From Amphimedon queenslandica (Eukaryota > Porifera > Demospongiae > Haplosclerida > Niphatidae), in NCBI RefSeq assembly GCF_000090795.2, contig NW_003546306.1:320496-344718 (forward strand): a stretch of DNA of 24,223 nt. Reading direction: 5' to 3'. The notes below the pieces were generated by a model, which was given only the letters and a program-made list of their open reading frames with translations, did not search any database and had not been told where the DNA came from. How positions within the stretch are numbered: position 1 is the first letter of the stretch; each line of letters starts with the position of its first letter. Shown here in pieces: positions 1 through 8,524 of this stretch. Position numbers and translations under genes: made by a program.

Positions 1-284
1 GTTTCCAGTACACTCTCTAGGGTCGGCTAGCTAGGTGTAGCTTCTCGCGAAGACCGAGCAGCATCTTGAACTTCTTGTTCCTTCTGGTCTTTCCACAGCT
101 GGGCGAAAAGTACTGGATGAAGCATCTCGAGGTGTTTACGCAGGTTAGTTGTATTAAATGCCTTCCTGTTCATTCCACCCCTAGATATATTCTCCCCACA
201 CTTGTTGCAGACTGCTTTGGAGTCATCTCAGGCAGATATAGTAAAATATTGCCACACTAAGCTCTTCCTAGGACTAGCCGCCAT
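1..284 (-). pseudogene. BED zinc finger of a hAT (ZBED-like) transposase, broken, 5' part only
   Basis: The start is the ATG at 284-282 (MAASPRKSLVWQYF...). The frame shows the BED finger order: aromatic SLVWQYF, then VCNKCG (the Cys pair), then a TTNLRKHLEMLHP tail supplying the two histidines. A TGA at 230-228 interrupts the frame between the Trp/Phe motif and the first cysteine, and a TAG follows shortly after the finger, so the copy is dead as it stands. BED fingers bind DNA at the ends of hAT elements and are the usual N-terminus of their transposases. The remainder continues off the left edge. No ATG-initiated minus-strand frame of useful length exists because of the early stop. Confidence 0.72.
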
Positions 285-480
285 TTTATTATGAAACTGT
301 ACATGGCACATGTTTCAATTACATAATATTGTGTAACCGGATGTGGGCGGTTACCATGCACGTGGACACATGTGTCAGTAATGTTTATCTGTTATTAATG
401 CCAATCCGATACCTAATACCAACCGATACACAGAATATCGGCCCCGATTCGATACAGATACCTGTATCGGTGGAACCCTA
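1..480 (-). mobile_element. hAT transposon, 5' end, truncated by the window edge
   Basis: Read on the minus strand, the segment begins at 480 with TAGGGTTCCACCGATACAGG, a typical hAT-type terminus. It continues through a subterminal region rich in CGATA/ATCGG motifs (about 410-475) and reaches a BED zinc-finger reading frame from 284. The outer border is supported independently: Helitron coding sequence reads without a gap up to 481 and stops exactly at this terminus. The expected 8-bp target duplication would be GATTTGTG (481-488); its partner must lie left of the window. The catalytic region and the other TIR are outside the window. Element identity is inferred from the BED domain plus the terminus. 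Confidence 0.7.
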
Positions 481-488
481 GATTTGTG
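461..488. repeat. hAT terminal inverted repeat (461-480) and predicted 8-bp target site (481-488)
   Basis: The terminus on the minus strand is TAGGGTTCCACCGATACAGG. Immediately outside it the Helitron reading frame (...LSTMLASIQGTN) is cut. Only one end is in the window, so the inverted partner and the second copy of GATTTGTG cannot be confirmed here. Confidence 0.6.
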
Positions 489-2799
489 CCCTGTATTGAA
501 GCCAACATGGTACTTAAATTGCCCTCAAATTTTTCATCTAACACATTAATTTTTTTAAATATTTCAGTAACTGTTGACCAACTTTGCCCCTTGATGTTTT
601 TAATAAATTATATGTGCCTGTTTTTAAGGCCTTGTTAGTTTTTAATCCATTATAGTGCAAACAATATGAATGATTTCTACGAAATTGGGAATCTTTGTTT
701 AAAATTCTAGATTTTATGTATTGACTAAATGATAAAGTATGTGCTGGATGGCTTTGTCTGGGATGTTCTCCATATTGTCCAGTTGGAAATAAAGTAGGAA
801 AGCATAACAAATCAAGATGCATTGCCTGTTGTCTATAGGCGCTTCTTTTAAATTCATTAATTTTTATTGACTAATATCGGAACCCGTTGCAATTTTACTA
901 TCAAGATTTCTAATGGTATATGCCGAAAGGCCTTCTGAATCTTGATCATTTGCTTTTTCAAGCATTTTACAAGTAGTACTGCTAACTACTTGTATAACAT
1001 TTTTAGACGATTCGTCAATTGAATCATCGTCTACACTTCTATAAAGCCAATTTATTTCTTTTAATTTCCTTAGTGCTGCTTTTATTTTATTCACATCAAC
1101 TAGGCTATGCCAGACATTTGATTTAGTAGGCTGTCCATTAATAATAATATAATGTTCTGGATTAGGCAAATGATTAGAATCTATACCAACCTCGTTTAAA
1201 GTTTTCATGGTTTTTTTTAATGGAAGGGGTAAATAAAACATTGCACCTTTCAGTGCCTTCAAAGAATTATATGTAAGCACTTTTAAGGTGTGTGTGCCTA
1301 GTCTAACAATTGTCTGAAAACACTTGGCCCTCTGTATTAACTGGCAACATAGAAGATCCAAATTTTCCATTTCTTTGGGTAGTTGCTCACACTTTAATCC
1401 ATTGAGCACACAACGTGCTGAAATTTTGTTCTTCCTAATAATAGGTTTACAATGATTACAATTATACATAACTTTATTTAATGCTATAGGATCATTCTCT
1501 CTAATGTAATCTAATAGAATATTCCAAAAATCGCTATCTAAATTTTTAGCTTCAGTGACAGACTTTTTTCTTAAAAGCTTCTCACAGCTGCAACAAGCAT
1601 TGACAGCATGATCAGACAAAGCTTTCTTAAATTCATCAATAGCATCTGAATACTGAAAATAAAGTACAGTATCTAAGTTTGGTATTCTAAATGGGTCTTG
1701 TTCTTCATCATTAATAGCATAATACACATTATCAAATTCAGTTTCATCGGCTTCACTGATTTTTAAATTTGTCAATTGTGCTATATTGCCTTCAGCAAGC
1801 AAAGAGTCATTGATATCTATTGTTCAATGGGCATTTCTAGCAACATAAGTGTTTCAAAAGGCGTCTCACTGAAGGATAATGAACAGATGCATTGCGTAAA
1901 ATACGTAGCATCCTCTTACATTCAGTATCATTACTACTACACACAATAAGATGGCCTATTCTTTCACAAACAATTTCAGAATATTTAAAATATTTTCAAC
2001 ATTATTTTCATCTTTTTTAACAATTACGGTTACATTAGGATTATCACAGAAATCATATTCATGCACTTGATCTATTTCTTCAACATGCAGGGATCTAGTC
2101 ATATAATGATTATTAGGACAATTGTCACATGCATCAAAATACTTCCTCAATTTTTTAATGGGTTCATCAAAATAACGTCTAAGTTTGATAATAGAACTAA
2201 CATCACTTTCTAATAAAGGCTTGCACCTGTCTGTACAGTGCCATTTGAGGGCAGGCTTTCTCTTCTTAGTATACATTCTATTATTATCAAAATTGTCATC
2301 TTCAGAGTCACTATCATAATTACATTCTTCCACTCTATCAATACATGATACATCAACAATCCCTGCTACATAACAGATGCCATTCACATCAACAGGGATT
2401 GCAAATGGGCTATTTAATTGGTTATCAGAATCTTTATTAGGATACAAATATGCTGATTCATAAAAATAAGGCTCACTACTTATTGTGTGGCATTGTTCAC
2501 CAATATCATTAAAACTATTCAACTTCAAATTCCTTATGCTATTTGCTGCATGTATCAATACGCCTACTTTGTGGGATCTGTTTTTCAAAACTGATTCTAA
2601 CAATATACTTGATGCAGCATTACATTTACAGTCATATGATATGTTCTCAAAATCTAAACCTTTCATACTTGATGGCAATAAATCAACTATTTCGGGGCTG
2701 TAATATAATGCTTCAATAAATTTTGTAGAATAATATTCCTTTGCTTCACTATTTGGTGCAGGTAATGAATAATTAGAACGTAATCTATATCATATGTGA
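481..2799 (-). pseudogene. Helitron Rep/helicase protein, N-terminal half, multiply frameshifted
   Basis: Read from 2799 down, the minus strand encodes pieces in the order seen in animal Helitron proteins. First is a Cys-bearing region (KPALKWHCTDRCKPL, then KLRRYFD and DACDNCPNNHYMT; about 2678-1956). Then comes NDTECKRMLRILRNASVHYP (about 1930-1860). Next is a DUF6570-like domain (CCSCEKLLRKKSVTEAKNLD ... VLNGLKCEQLPKEMENLDLL ... NVWHSLVDVNKIKAALRKL; 1802-864). Last is the start of the Helitron_like_N domain (HLDLLCFPTLFPTGQYGEHP, FSQYIKSRILNKDSQFRRN; about 830-600) ending LSTMLASIQGTN at 481. Breaks are visible near 1960, 1835, 862 (one-base shift) and about 545 (one-base shift in an A/T run). 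The rolling-circle HUH motif and the helicase are absent because a hAT element sits at 480; they should lie left of it. Family assignment is from remembered motif order. Confidence 0.75.
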
Positions 2800-3094
2800 C
2801 AATAATTACGTTCGTAATAATCTTTATTTAGACGCCTCTTATTTTATTTATTTAGTACCTTTAATTTATCCATTTTGTTAGAAGAAAGTGTAAACCTCAA
2901 AAACTTATCCTTTGTTGCAGTTAATATTGCGTCTCAATTCTCGTAATATCGTTTCAAGGAGTTTTGTTTTTGTGGCCTTGATTTTGTTCATAGTGTTTTT
3001 TAGACATCATTGTTTTATTTAAAGAGTTTTGGGAATACATTATTTGTGAATATGGTAAAGATTTTGTAATTTTGATATTTTTGTTTTTGTTACA
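2800..3094 (-). other. decayed, lysine-rich N-terminal extension of the Helitron protein, or spacer
   Basis: No frame is open throughout. On the minus strand, fragments such as KKHYEQNQGHKNK (about 3005-2965) and TKTKLLETILRELRRN (about 2975-2930) in alternating frames resemble the basic repeat arrays that precede DUF6570 in Helitron proteins. The segment is AT-rich. The link to the Helitron is inference. Confidence 0.3.
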
Positions 3095-3487
3095 CTAATT
3101 TTTACATTTTTGCAATATATAACCTGGGTTCAATGCATGAAACTGCATTGAATAAGCAAGCTTATATTTTCTACTGATTTTATATGCAATTCTTGCTCTG
3201 CTTTTGACCCTGTTACATTGTCTTATGTAGTATGCTCTGGCATTTGATCTATTCTTTCCAATGAAATCTTCCATTTGCTTTCTATTTTTATATTGTTTCT
3301 TCTTTTTTCCTTTAGATTTGGCCCCAGTTAAATAACTTATCCTTTTTCTACTTCCCTTTCTTACAACTAACACTGAAACAATTATACTTAGGACTAAAAC
3401 CACTAACAAGTACAATAACATTAAGTATGGAAGAACCATGTAGGTACTAAAATCAGAACTACAGATAAATAGCATTGTAAACAACAT
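3095..3487 (-). CDS. 130-aa basic protein with one hydrophobic helix; possible Helitron N-terminus
   Basis: An uninterrupted 130-codon frame starts at an ATG (3487-3485). It opens with MLFTMLFICSSDF and a strongly hydrophobic stretch at residues about 17-43 (MVLPYLMLLYLLVVLVLS...), followed by a very basic half (KSKGKKKKQYKNRKQ, NRVKSRARIAYKISRKYK). The basic half resembles the Lys/Arg-Ala repeats upstream of DUF6570 in Helitron proteins, and it has the same strand and order as the pseudogene next to it. The hydrophobic helix is not expected there and could come from AT-rich sequence outside the element. It may be a separate chance frame. I do not assign a function. Confidence 0.3.
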   Translation of the reverse strand: MLFTMLFICSSDFSTYMVLPYLMLLYLLVVLVLSIIVSVLVVRKGSRKRISYLTGAKSKGKKKKQYKNRKQMEDFIGKNRSNARAYYIRQCNRVKSRARIAYKISRKYKLAYSMQFHALNPGYILQKCKN

Positions 3488-3534
3488 TTATCTTTTTTAT
3501 CCAATAAGGCACTGACAGTACTATCTAGATATTA

Positions 3535-3556
3535 CCGTATAGGCTGATATTTTCGA
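3535..3556 (+). repeat. left TIR of the pogo-like element
   Basis: It reads CCGTATAGGCTGATATTTTC then GA, preceded by TA at 3533-3534. It pairs with 6022-6043 with two mismatches. Confidence 0.82.
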
Positions 3557-3764
3557 TGGGTGAATATTTTCGTGGAGAGCACTAATCCACGAATTTTTAA
3601 CCCTTGAAAGTTTTGCACCCACGAATTATAATTAACGATTATTAAAATTCTTGAAAAATGAAACATCAACACGTGTTAGTCTGGCATGGCCTGACCCTTG
3701 CCACACCTGACTATACACGTGTAGTGTTTTTTAGCCGGAGCAGAAATCAGTCTATCGTTTGAGA

Positions 3765-5314
3765 ATGGCTCTCTTACGTTACTTTAAGCCAGTAAATGGT
3801 GTGCCCGATCCTAGGGGGTCGTTATCTTCGTCGATCCCATCATCTGTTATTGCCGAGGCAAATGCTCAAGTAGTGAAGGAAGTGGAAAAAGGTAAGAAGA
3901 GAGGTCCTTACCAGTCTTACTCGCCTACTTTACGCTTGGAAATTGGAAAATACTCGTGTCAGCTTGGTGTTGCAGCAGCCTCCAGGTACTTCACACGAAG
4001 ACTGAAACGGTCTGTCAGTGAAACTACCGTACGATCTATCCGAGATGCATATAGAGAAGAATTGAAGCGCAAGAGAATGGAATTCGATGATGATGATGAT
4101 GATGATGATGTTGCAATGGAATCCCTCTATGCAAAAAAACGTGGTCGCCCCCTTCTACTTGGAGATTTAGATGAAATTGTTCAGCTGTACCTCAGGAAGT
4201 TGAAAGACGCTGGTGGAACCATCTCAGCAAGGATTGTAGTTGCAGCTGCTAGAGGCGTCATTATGAAATCTAACAGGGGAATGCTGGTGGAGTTTGGGGG
4301 CCATGTCCAACTGAAAAAGTATTTGGCACGCTCTCTATTTCAAAGAATGAACTTAGTCCAGAGAAAAGCTACCACTGCCAGAAGCAAGCACACAGATGTG
4401 AATTTAAAAGCCTTAAAACAGCAGTTTCTCACAGATTTCCAGTCTACAGTATCAATGGAGGAAATCCCTTCTGAGTTGGTTTTCAATTGGGACCAGACCG
4501 GCATCCAGAGAGTGCCATCATCCTCATGGACAATGGATAAAAGTGGTGTTAAAAGAGTTAAAATAATAGGTGCTAACGATAAGAGGCAGATCACAGCCAT
4601 CTTTTGTTAAACAATCATGGGCGACTTTCTTCCTATCCAGCTGATTTATCAAGAAAAAATGGCCCGATCCCACCCCAAGTATCAGCTCCCATGTGACTGG
4701 GATATTAATCATTCCTCCAAACAGTGGTCAACAGAAGACACTATGGTTGCATACATTGAGAACATCATTGTGCCATATGTTGAGAAAGTGAAAGATGATT
4801 TACTTGATGGAGAGAAGGCAGCACTTGTGGTCATGGATAATTTTAAAGGTCAGGTGACTAAAAAGTGACAGCATTACTTGAGCGTCACAATATTCATACC
4901 TGCTTATTGCCTCCAAACACCACGGATATCATGCAACCAATGGATATCTCCGTCAACAAGTCTGCCAAAGCATTCTTGAAAAACAAATTTGAAGCTTGGT
5001 ATGCCTCTGAAGTCATAAAGCAGTTTCATGGAAAAGAAGTACAGGATTTGGAGGAAATAGATTTTCAAGCCATTGACATGAATGTGCAAGTGATGAAAGA
5101 AGTTGGTGCTCCTTGGTTAGTCGAACTATATGAGTATATGAGTGAAAACCCTGATATCATTGTTAATAGATTTGTGAAGTCTGGGATGTCGAAGGCTATA
5201 GATGGAGTCATTATGCCGAATAGTGATGAGGACTTGGAGCTACAAGAGAGTGAATTAGACAGTGACGTGGACGAGTTTGAAGACAATGAGGATGAGTTTG
5301 AAGACAGCCAATGA
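3765..5314 (+). pseudogene. pogo-like DDE transposase, one nonsense codon and one frameshift
   Basis: The ATG at 3765 opens MALLRYFKPVNGVPDP. An N-terminal helix-turn-helix-like region (YSPTLRLEIGKYSCQLGVAA ... RSVSETTVRSIRDAY, residues about 50-100) precedes a run of eight Asp residues (GAT repeats near 4087-4110). The DDE_1-type catalytic core follows: FNWDQTGI (first Asp, about 4483-4506), VVMDNFKGQ (second Asp, about 4828-4854) and LPPNTTDIMQPMDISVNK (third Asp, about 4907-4960). The tail is acidic (SDEDLELQESELDSD, EDNEDEFEDS). A TAA at 4608-4610 interrupts the frame right after QITAIFC; the same frame resumes with TIMGDFLPIQLIY. A one-base loss near 4860-4866 shifts the frame into TALLERHNIHTCLLPPN. 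All three catalytic residues remain, so decay looks recent. It would cut and paste the surrounding TIRs. Start and length fit the family. Confidence 0.85.
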
Positions 5315-5525
5315 TAATTAAGTTGCCAGACTAATTAAGTTAATTCATTTACCGGTATCACTTAATCATGTATTATCTATAGTCTTATCATTCATTTTTG
5401 TTGTGTTCAAATTTAAATTCAATACGTATTTACAACAAACAATTCATGATTAAAGTAACAAAATAGAAACAATTATACTTCAGAGCAGTTTGAAATTATT
5501 AGAATTTAGCGAGTAATAATTTTCT

Positions 5526-5867
5526 TCAATTTTTTACCTCTAGCAATGATGCTGCTTTAAAAATAATCATACAAGGAATCTCCATGCCTCCCTGTGGTAA
5601 GTCAACAGAGTATTTCCAACTGCCAGTCACACTACCTTCTATATCACCACCTCGCCTTTAAAACTGCGAGCAAACACGGGAGACTTTCTTGGGCAAATGT
5701 CCGACTACTACACCATTTTCTTTTACCACCACTGCGTAATGATCGTGAGTGTTCTCCGGTTCTCTGACACATTGTAATGTCTCCCCTATCACAGCTTCCC
5801 AGATGTCCTGATAAACATGGTAGCCTCTGATGCAAAGATTCAAAGAATACCCTTCATCCAATGCCAT
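5526..5867 (-). pseudogene. HIRAN-domain protein carried by the pogo-like element, one in-frame stop
   Basis: The ATG is at 5867-5865 (MALDEGYSLNLC). The frame gives the HIRAN signature: IRGYHVYQDIWEAVIGE, LQCVREPENTHDHYAVVV, then GVVVGHLPKKVSRVCSQF. A TAA at 5660-5658 follows Phe69. Beyond it the same frame continues RRGGDIEGSVTG, SVDLPQGGMEIPC and MIIFKAASLLEVKN to a TGA at 5528-5526, so one base change (TTA to TAA) accounts for the break. Full length would be 113 residues, essentially one HIRAN domain. In HLTF and Rad5, HIRAN binds single-stranded 3' DNA ends at stalled forks. Here it lies inside the TIRs, about 175 bp from the right end and convergent with the transposase. A role in transposition or end repair is inference. 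Confidence 0.82.
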
Positions 5868-6021
5868 AGGCTAACGTAGCTACACGTGATAGCATAGAGT
5901 TAAAAATTCATATGACTAAAGTTTCGTTGGGGTTAAAAATTCGAGTACACATAATTTCGTTGTTGTCTGAGACCACGAAAAAATATCCCCACATAAGTTT
6001 AACCCTCGAACTTTTTATCAC

Positions 6022-6043
6022 TCGAAAATATCCGCGTATACGG
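6022..6043 (-). repeat. right TIR of the pogo-like element
   Basis: On the minus strand it reads CCGTATACGCGGATATTTTC then GA. It is followed on plus by TA (6044-6045) and immediately by a second TA (6046-6047) that belongs to the next transposon. Confidence 0.82.
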
Positions 6044-6047
6044 TATA

Positions 6048-6063
6048 CAGTGGAACCTCCGAA
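6048..6063 (+). repeat. left TIR of the Tigger-like element
   Basis: CAGTGGAACCTCCGAA, preceded by TA (6046-6047). It pairs with 8507-8522. Confidence 0.82.
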
Positions 6064-6090
6064 TAAAGAAACTTTTGGGCCACATTATTT

Positions 6091-6096
6091 TTTATT
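6091..6096 (-). terminator. poly(A) signal for the Tigger-like transposase
   Basis: AATAAA on the minus strand lies about 45 bases after the transposase stop and inside the left end of the element. Position and spacing suit the transposase transcript; use is inferred. Confidence 0.45.
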
Positions 6097-6141
6097 ATAC
6101 AGAAGTTTGCATTAAAGGGAAGTTTTTTAATCATGTAAAAC

Positions 6142-7735
6142 TTATGTAAAAAAAGTATCTAATGTACTTTGTTTTGTTTTTAATGTACTCAAAATAGCAA
6201 CTTTGTCCACGAGGGTACTTGTTAGAAATGCTTCATCTAAGGCAGAGCGGCTTTCAAGATATGTTTGGACTTCTTTTAGCACTTCCAAAGCCTCCCTATA
6301 TGATGTTATCTTAGAAGGTGGAGGTAATACATCTGTTTCCAATTCTTTATCCTCAGATTCTGATTCCTGTACATTTTCTGTCAGATTTTCCATAAATGCT
6401 TGGTCCCAAATTTCATCTTCAAACTCTGCACATACAGAAAGACCATTCTCTCCACTTGTGTAAAAATCCAATGAGCATGCCTCACTACCTGTACCCATGA
6501 CATCTGATGAGGCCATTCATTTCTTCAATCAGATCTATATCAACGAATGGATCATCTATGTCTGAACTTCCTACAGCAATAGCAGAGGGTGTCACTCCAG
6601 CACGTCTGAAACATTTGCTGATAGTTTCAGGTTTGACATCTCTCCATGCCTTTGATATCCAACGTATAGCATCTAATATGGTGATAGTTTTAGCAACTTC
6701 AGAAGAAGAAACACATGTTTCAATGGAAGCAAGAATATAAGAAAGAAGATAGTGCCGATAGTGGACCGTGAAATTTTTGATGATCCCAAGATCTAATGGT
6801 TGGAGCTTTGAAGTTGTATTGGGTGGGAAAAATACAACTTTCACATTGCTAAACTTATCTCTAAGATCTTCTGGGTGACAGCCTGCGTTATCCATTAAAA
6901 GTAAAACAGATCTTTTTTGCTGAATCATTTTACGATTGAAAGAGCCAACAATTTGATACATGTCTGCCGTCATCCAAGCATTTGTTTGATCAAAGTAAAA
7001 TACTGGTAACTGCCTTGTTTGAATGCCTCTGAAGCAGCGGGGGTTTTTGGATGTCCATGTCACTATGGGGTCTTCTTTCTCTCCAGTAGCATTAGCAATA
7101 AGAGCCACAGTCACTCGTGTTTTGGATTTCTTGCCTCCTTTGCACTGTAATGCTTTTGTTCCAAATCCTTTATCAGGTAAAGAACGCCAAAAACAACCTG
7201 TCTCATCTATGTTATAGATGTCTTCCATCTTATAGTTAGCAAGAATATCAGGTAGGCGCTCTTTCCATGAATCTACTCTCAGGCAACTAACATCACCAGA
7301 GTCCCCACAGACAGATACTCTGTTAATAGAGTGATGATGCTTCCATTTGTCAAACCAACGGTTTGATGCTTTAAATCCTTCAATTTCTAACTTCTCAGCT
7401 ATTTCTTGTGCTTTACTCTTTAATGTTGGGCCATCAGGATCAATATTTTTAGAGCAGGCAAGGAGATACCATTCATACAAGCGATCATTGACATCAGAAA
7501 ATGTAGATTTTCGACAACTGTGCCCTAAACTGTGAGATGAACTAGACGCATTGGTTTCAAATGTATTAGTTATAGCTTCATTCTGTTTTATTATCAAATA
7601 GATTTGTGTTTGTCCACACCCATATTCCACCTTGAGATCTTGCACACTCTTTCCTTCGTCATGCTGTTTGATAATTTGAACTTTATCCTTCAGAGTGAGA
7701 TGCTTTCCCTTTCTAGAAGCCGAGCTTGAAGCCAT
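6142..7735 (-). pseudogene. Tigger-like DDE transposase (CENP-B type), single frameshift near the C-terminus
   Basis: The preferred start is the ATG at 7735-7733 (MASSSASRKGKHLTLKDKVQ). Domains in order: a CENP-B/Psq-type helix-turn-helix (LTLKDKVQIIKQHDEGKS ... YGCGQTQIYLII, residues about 12-55), a second CENP-B DNA-binding domain (LYEWYLLACSKNIDPDGPTL ... RWFDKWKHHHSI), then the DDE core with YNIDETGCFW, LLLMDNAGCH and PPNTTSKLQPLDLGIIKNF. The main frame ends at 6485 (TAG). The expected acidic C-terminal tail (ACSLDFYTSGENGLSVCAEF ... PPPSKITSYREALEVLKEV) continues in another frame to 6142, so a one-base shift lies within the overlap 6485-6516. Joined length is near 540 residues, normal for the family. 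All three catalytic Asp are present. A tail-less protein could still be made. Confidence 0.88.
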
Positions 7736-7818
7736 TGACAGGAGCAAGATATTGTCACAGTCACACAACGTGCATGGGCGTGGTCATAGCGCAGCGGTAC
7801 CTGTAAGTCTGTAACATC
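7736..7818. promoter_or_regulatory. 83-bp divergent promoter region between transposase and HIRAN gene
   Basis: The two ATGs (7735 on minus, 7819 on plus) face away from each other with 83 bp between. The spacer is richer in GC than its surroundings and has no obvious TATA box. Both genes must share it or start inside each other. No specific factor site is claimed. Confidence 0.45.
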
Positions 7819-8220
7819 ATGGCATCCCAAACAAATGATAGGACACGCAAGACTGCAGTAACAGAGCTAAGTTCATTTATTCGTGGATATCATGCTTACA
7901 TGGAAGTTTGGACTCCTTTTATTGGAGAAGAGCTACTACTAAGAAGAGAGCCAGACAATATTAAAGATGGTTCAGCTGTTTGTGTGCTGAAACATGGAGA
8001 GATTGTCGGTCACATCCCTTTTAATATTTCAAATGCTGTGTCTCATTTCCTTCTAAGGGAGTGTAACAAGGGATTTGTGACAGTAACGGGCAAGAAAGTA
8101 AACGGAGGTGCTGGTTTTGGTCTAGAAATTCCTTGTATATATCAATTTTACGGACCAGAACCTTACATTCAAAAGCTAGAAGCTATCTTTGTGTTTCTTC
8201 GCAATCAAAACTTACTTTAA
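7819..8220 (+). CDS. intact 133-aa HIRAN-domain protein carried by the Tigger-like element
   Basis: ATG at 7819 in the context aacatcATGG; stop TAA at 8218-8220. After about 20 residues of Ser/Thr-rich leader (MASQTNDRTRKTAVTELSSF) comes a complete HIRAN domain: IRGYHAYMEVWTPFIGEE, LLLRREPDNIKDGSAVCVLK, GEIVGHIPFNISNAVSHFLL, GFVTVTGKKVNGGAGFGLEI, PCIYQFYG. The tail is PYIQKLEAIFVFLRNQNLL. There are no catalytic motifs and no fused helicase or RING, unlike HLTF/Rad5. It is similar in layout to the HIRAN gene at 5526-5867, with shared GYHxY...W...IGE, REPxNxxD..AV and VGHxP blocks, but clearly diverged. It lies inside the TIRs, divergent from the transposase. HIRAN domains recognise DNA 3' ends, so an accessory role at transposon ends, excision gaps or forks is plausible but unproven. 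It is the only TE-borne frame here without a lesion. Confidence 0.88.
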   Translation: MASQTNDRTRKTAVTELSSFIRGYHAYMEVWTPFIGEELLLRREPDNIKDGSAVCVLKHGEIVGHIPFNISNAVSHFLLRECNKGFVTVTGKKVNGGAGFGLEIPCIYQFYGPEPYIQKLEAIFVFLRNQNLL

Positions 8221-8272
8221 ATAACTCTGTTTATTCTTTTGTTTATTCTTACTTTAAATAACTCTGTTTATC
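8211..8272. repeat. short tandem duplication after the HIRAN stop
   Basis: The block CTTACTTTAAATAACTCTGT occurs at 8211 and again at 8248 (period 37). The first copy overlaps the end of the HIRAN frame, so the duplication created extra 3' untranslated sequence inside the transposon. Confidence 0.7.
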
Positions 8273-8506
8273 TATGGTCTATTCTTATTGATGGGCTCCG
8301 CCTCCTAGGCACGCCCAGATGTTGCCACACCCATTTCGTTGAAAAGAAGTGAAAAATTAATTTGGGACAGGGAAAGGCTTTCGTTACTTCGTTACAGAGA
8401 AGTTTTCGTTAAAGGGAGGTCCGTTTTCATTGAAAAACTGGGAAAATTAGTTGGTACATTTAATTTTTTCATTATAAGGAGGTTTTCGTTAAAGAGAAGA
8501 TATGTT

Positions 8507-8522
8507 ATCAGAGGTTCCACTG
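8507..8522 (-). repeat. right TIR of the Tigger-like element
   Basis: On minus it reads CAGTGGAACCTCTGAT. It is followed on plus by TA (8523-8524). Confidence 0.82.
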
Positions 8523-8524
8523 TA

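Larger units (their letters stand above)
3535..6043. mobile_element. complete pogo/Fot-like Tc1-mariner-superfamily transposon carrying a HIRAN gene
   Basis: Both ends are visible. The left end is CCGTATAGGCTGATATTTTC (3535-3554). The right end, read on the minus strand from 6043, is CCGTATACGCGGATATTTTC. About 20 of the first 22 bases match. Each end is flanked by TA (3533-3534 and 6044-6045), the superfamily's target duplication. The interior (2509 bp) holds a DDE transposase on plus and a HIRAN-domain gene on minus, tail to tail, with about 210 bp between their stops. Subterminal sequences repeat CACGAATT/TTTTCG motifs, including an inverted pair TTCGTGG...CCACGAA near 3570-3598; these may be transposase-binding sites. 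The transposase is broken, so this copy is not autonomous. Confidence 0.85.
6048..8522. mobile_element. complete Tigger-like (pogo family) transposon carrying a second HIRAN gene
   Basis: The left end reads CAGTGGAACCTCCGAATAAA from 6048. The right end, read on minus from 8522, is CAGTGGAACCTCTGATAACA. The first 12 bases are identical, with weaker similarity further in, and CAGTGGAACCTC matches known Tigger-type termini. TA duplications lie at 6046-6047 and 8523-8524. The interior (2475 bp) contains a Tigger-type transposase on minus and an intact HIRAN gene on plus, head to head. The right subterminal region carries repeats of TTTTCGTTAAAG(A/G)GA (near 8402-8417 and 8482-8497) that may be protein-binding sites. 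The TIRs and transposase differ from the neighbouring element, so this is a separate family and not a duplicate. Confidence 0.87.

Noticed and set aside
66..260. 64-codon plus frame at the left edge
   Set aside because: Antisense of the BED zinc finger read on minus.
4340..4712. Minus-strand frames inside the pogo-like transposase
   Set aside because: Antisense shadows of a recognisable DDE core.
6203..7535. Plus-strand frames opposite the Tigger-like transposase
   Set aside because: They overlap the conserved HTH and DDE motifs on minus and have no features of their own.
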